The position numbers were made by a program, and so were the translations under genes. Positions 36,263-36,992 of a DNA stretch of 36,992 bases are shown piece after piece (positions within the stretch are counted from its first letter, which is position 1; each line of letters begins with the position of its first letter). The notes under the pieces were generated by a model that was not told where the DNA came from, did not search any database, and worked only from the letters and a program-made list of their open reading frames with translations. This DNA is from Actinomycetes bacterium (GTDB lineage: Bacteria > Actinomycetota > Acidimicrobiia > Acidimicrobiales > JAJZXF01). The stretch is taken from NCBI GenBank assembly GCA_021791755.1, contig JAJYWA010000012.1:1-36992 (forward strand). Direction: 5' to 3'.

Positions 36263-36992
36263 GCGCACCTGGCATGCAAGGCGCTCCGGTGGTCGTGGTG
36301 ACCGGTGCAGCCCAGGGGATTGGATACGCGGCCGCGAAGATGTTCGCCGAGAGGCTCTCGGCCCGGGTGGTGGCAGTGGACAGCTTGGCGCTTCCGGACT
36401 TCGGTGTGCCCGATGCCACCGCCGCTGGGGGCGGTGGCATCGACGCGAGGCGTTGCGACGTTACCGAAGAGAGCGAGGTGAAGGCGCTCGCGTCGGCTCT
36501 TCGAGACAGGTATGCGAGGGTGGACGTGTTGGTCAACAACGCGGGCGTCGTCCTCGTGAAGCCCCTCGCCGAGACCACGTGGGCAGATTTCCGCCATGTG
36601 GTCGATGTGAACCTGGGCGGTGCGATGCTCATGTGCCGGGAGCTCCTTCCGCTGCTGTCGGCGGCTTCCCCTGGTGCGGCTATTGTGAACCTGGCTTCGG
36701 TCTCAGGCCATGTGGGACAGGTTAACCATGCTGTCTATGGCGCCACCAAGGGGGCGGTCATATCCTTCACTCGCGGCCTCTCGTGGGAGCTTGCCCCCCT
36801 GGGTATCAGGGTCAACTCGCTGAGCCCGGGTTCCGTGGACACCCCTATGCTGCGCAGCGACGTGGAGGGAGAAGCTGCAAGGCAGCAGAGACCTGTCGCA
36901 GAGGTGCGAGCCGAGCGCGAGCAGGAGCAGGCTTTCGGGCGCTGGGCGAGCCCAGAGGAGATCGCAGAGGTGATCATCTTTCTCGCGAGCAA
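36259..36992 (+). CDS. Short-chain dehydrogenase/reductase (SDR), truncated by window end
   Basis: Manual translation from GTG overlapping the BKACE TGA: VSAPGMQGAPVVVVTGAAQGIGYAAAKMFAERL...DVLVNNAGVVLVKPL...VNLASVSGHVGQVNHAVYGATKGAVISFTRGLSWELAPLGIRVNSLSPGSVDTPML. Not in the ORF track because no stop lies in the window. Confidence 0.94.
   Translation, partial: MSAPGMQGAPVVVVTGAAQGIGYAAAKMFAERLSARVVAVDSLALPDFGVPDATAAGGGGIDARRCDVTEESEVKALASALRDRYARVDVLVNNAGVVLVKPLAETTWADFRHVVDVNLGGAMLMCRELLPLLSAASPGAAIVNLASVSGHVGQVNHAVYGATKGAVISFTRGLSWELAPLGIRVNSLSPGSVDTPMLRSDVEGEAARQQRPVAEVRAEREQEQAFGRWASPEEIAEVIIFLAS

Noticed and set aside
36109-36632. Minus-strand ORFs opposite the SDR start
   Set aside because: The plus strand carries an unmistakable SDR (TGAAQGIG, NNAG, YxxxK) truncated at the window end.

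Overview
High-GC, gene-dense actinobacterial-type chromosomal window. Family calls come from reading the supplied translations; no searches were run. (1) 1-4926, minus strand: a housekeeping block in the order ychF, DUF192, rsmI, metG, tatD, rsmA. rsmA is cut by the window edge and absent from the ORF track. (2) About 5.0-10.9 kb: a 25-aa bL37-like ribosomal microprotein, a glycerophosphodiester phosphodiesterase, a conserved-looking unknown, a PfkB-family kinase and an M1 aminopeptidase. (3) 10.9-15 kb: a two-methyltransferase / GT4 / alpha-alpha-barrel ('prenyltransferase-like') cluster, then an AidB-like acyl-CoA dehydrogenase, a NifU-domain protein and an MFS transporter. (4) 18.7-21.3 kb: a decayed accessory island with vapBC, a broken DUF4143-type ATPase and an IS630-type transposase remnant. 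(5) 21.4-23.8 kb: small membrane proteins, acylphosphatase, and a CDF transporter with an 18-bp x4 repeat tail. (6) 24-30.2 kb: a probable intracellular N-acetylhexosamine salvage locus (NahK-like kinase, GH20, NTP-transferase, GNAT) plus an unknown secreted protein. (7) 30.3-32 kb: a DHA2 MFS exporter. (8) 32.1-36.99 kb: a co-directional FAH / M24 / Gfo-Idh-MocA / BKACE / SDR run, a candidate uncharacterised catabolic pathway. A pattern across the whole window is the abundance of perfect two-copy short tandem duplications (period 9-24 bp). Nearly all of those inside genes preserve frame. No tRNA, rRNA or CRISPR was found.
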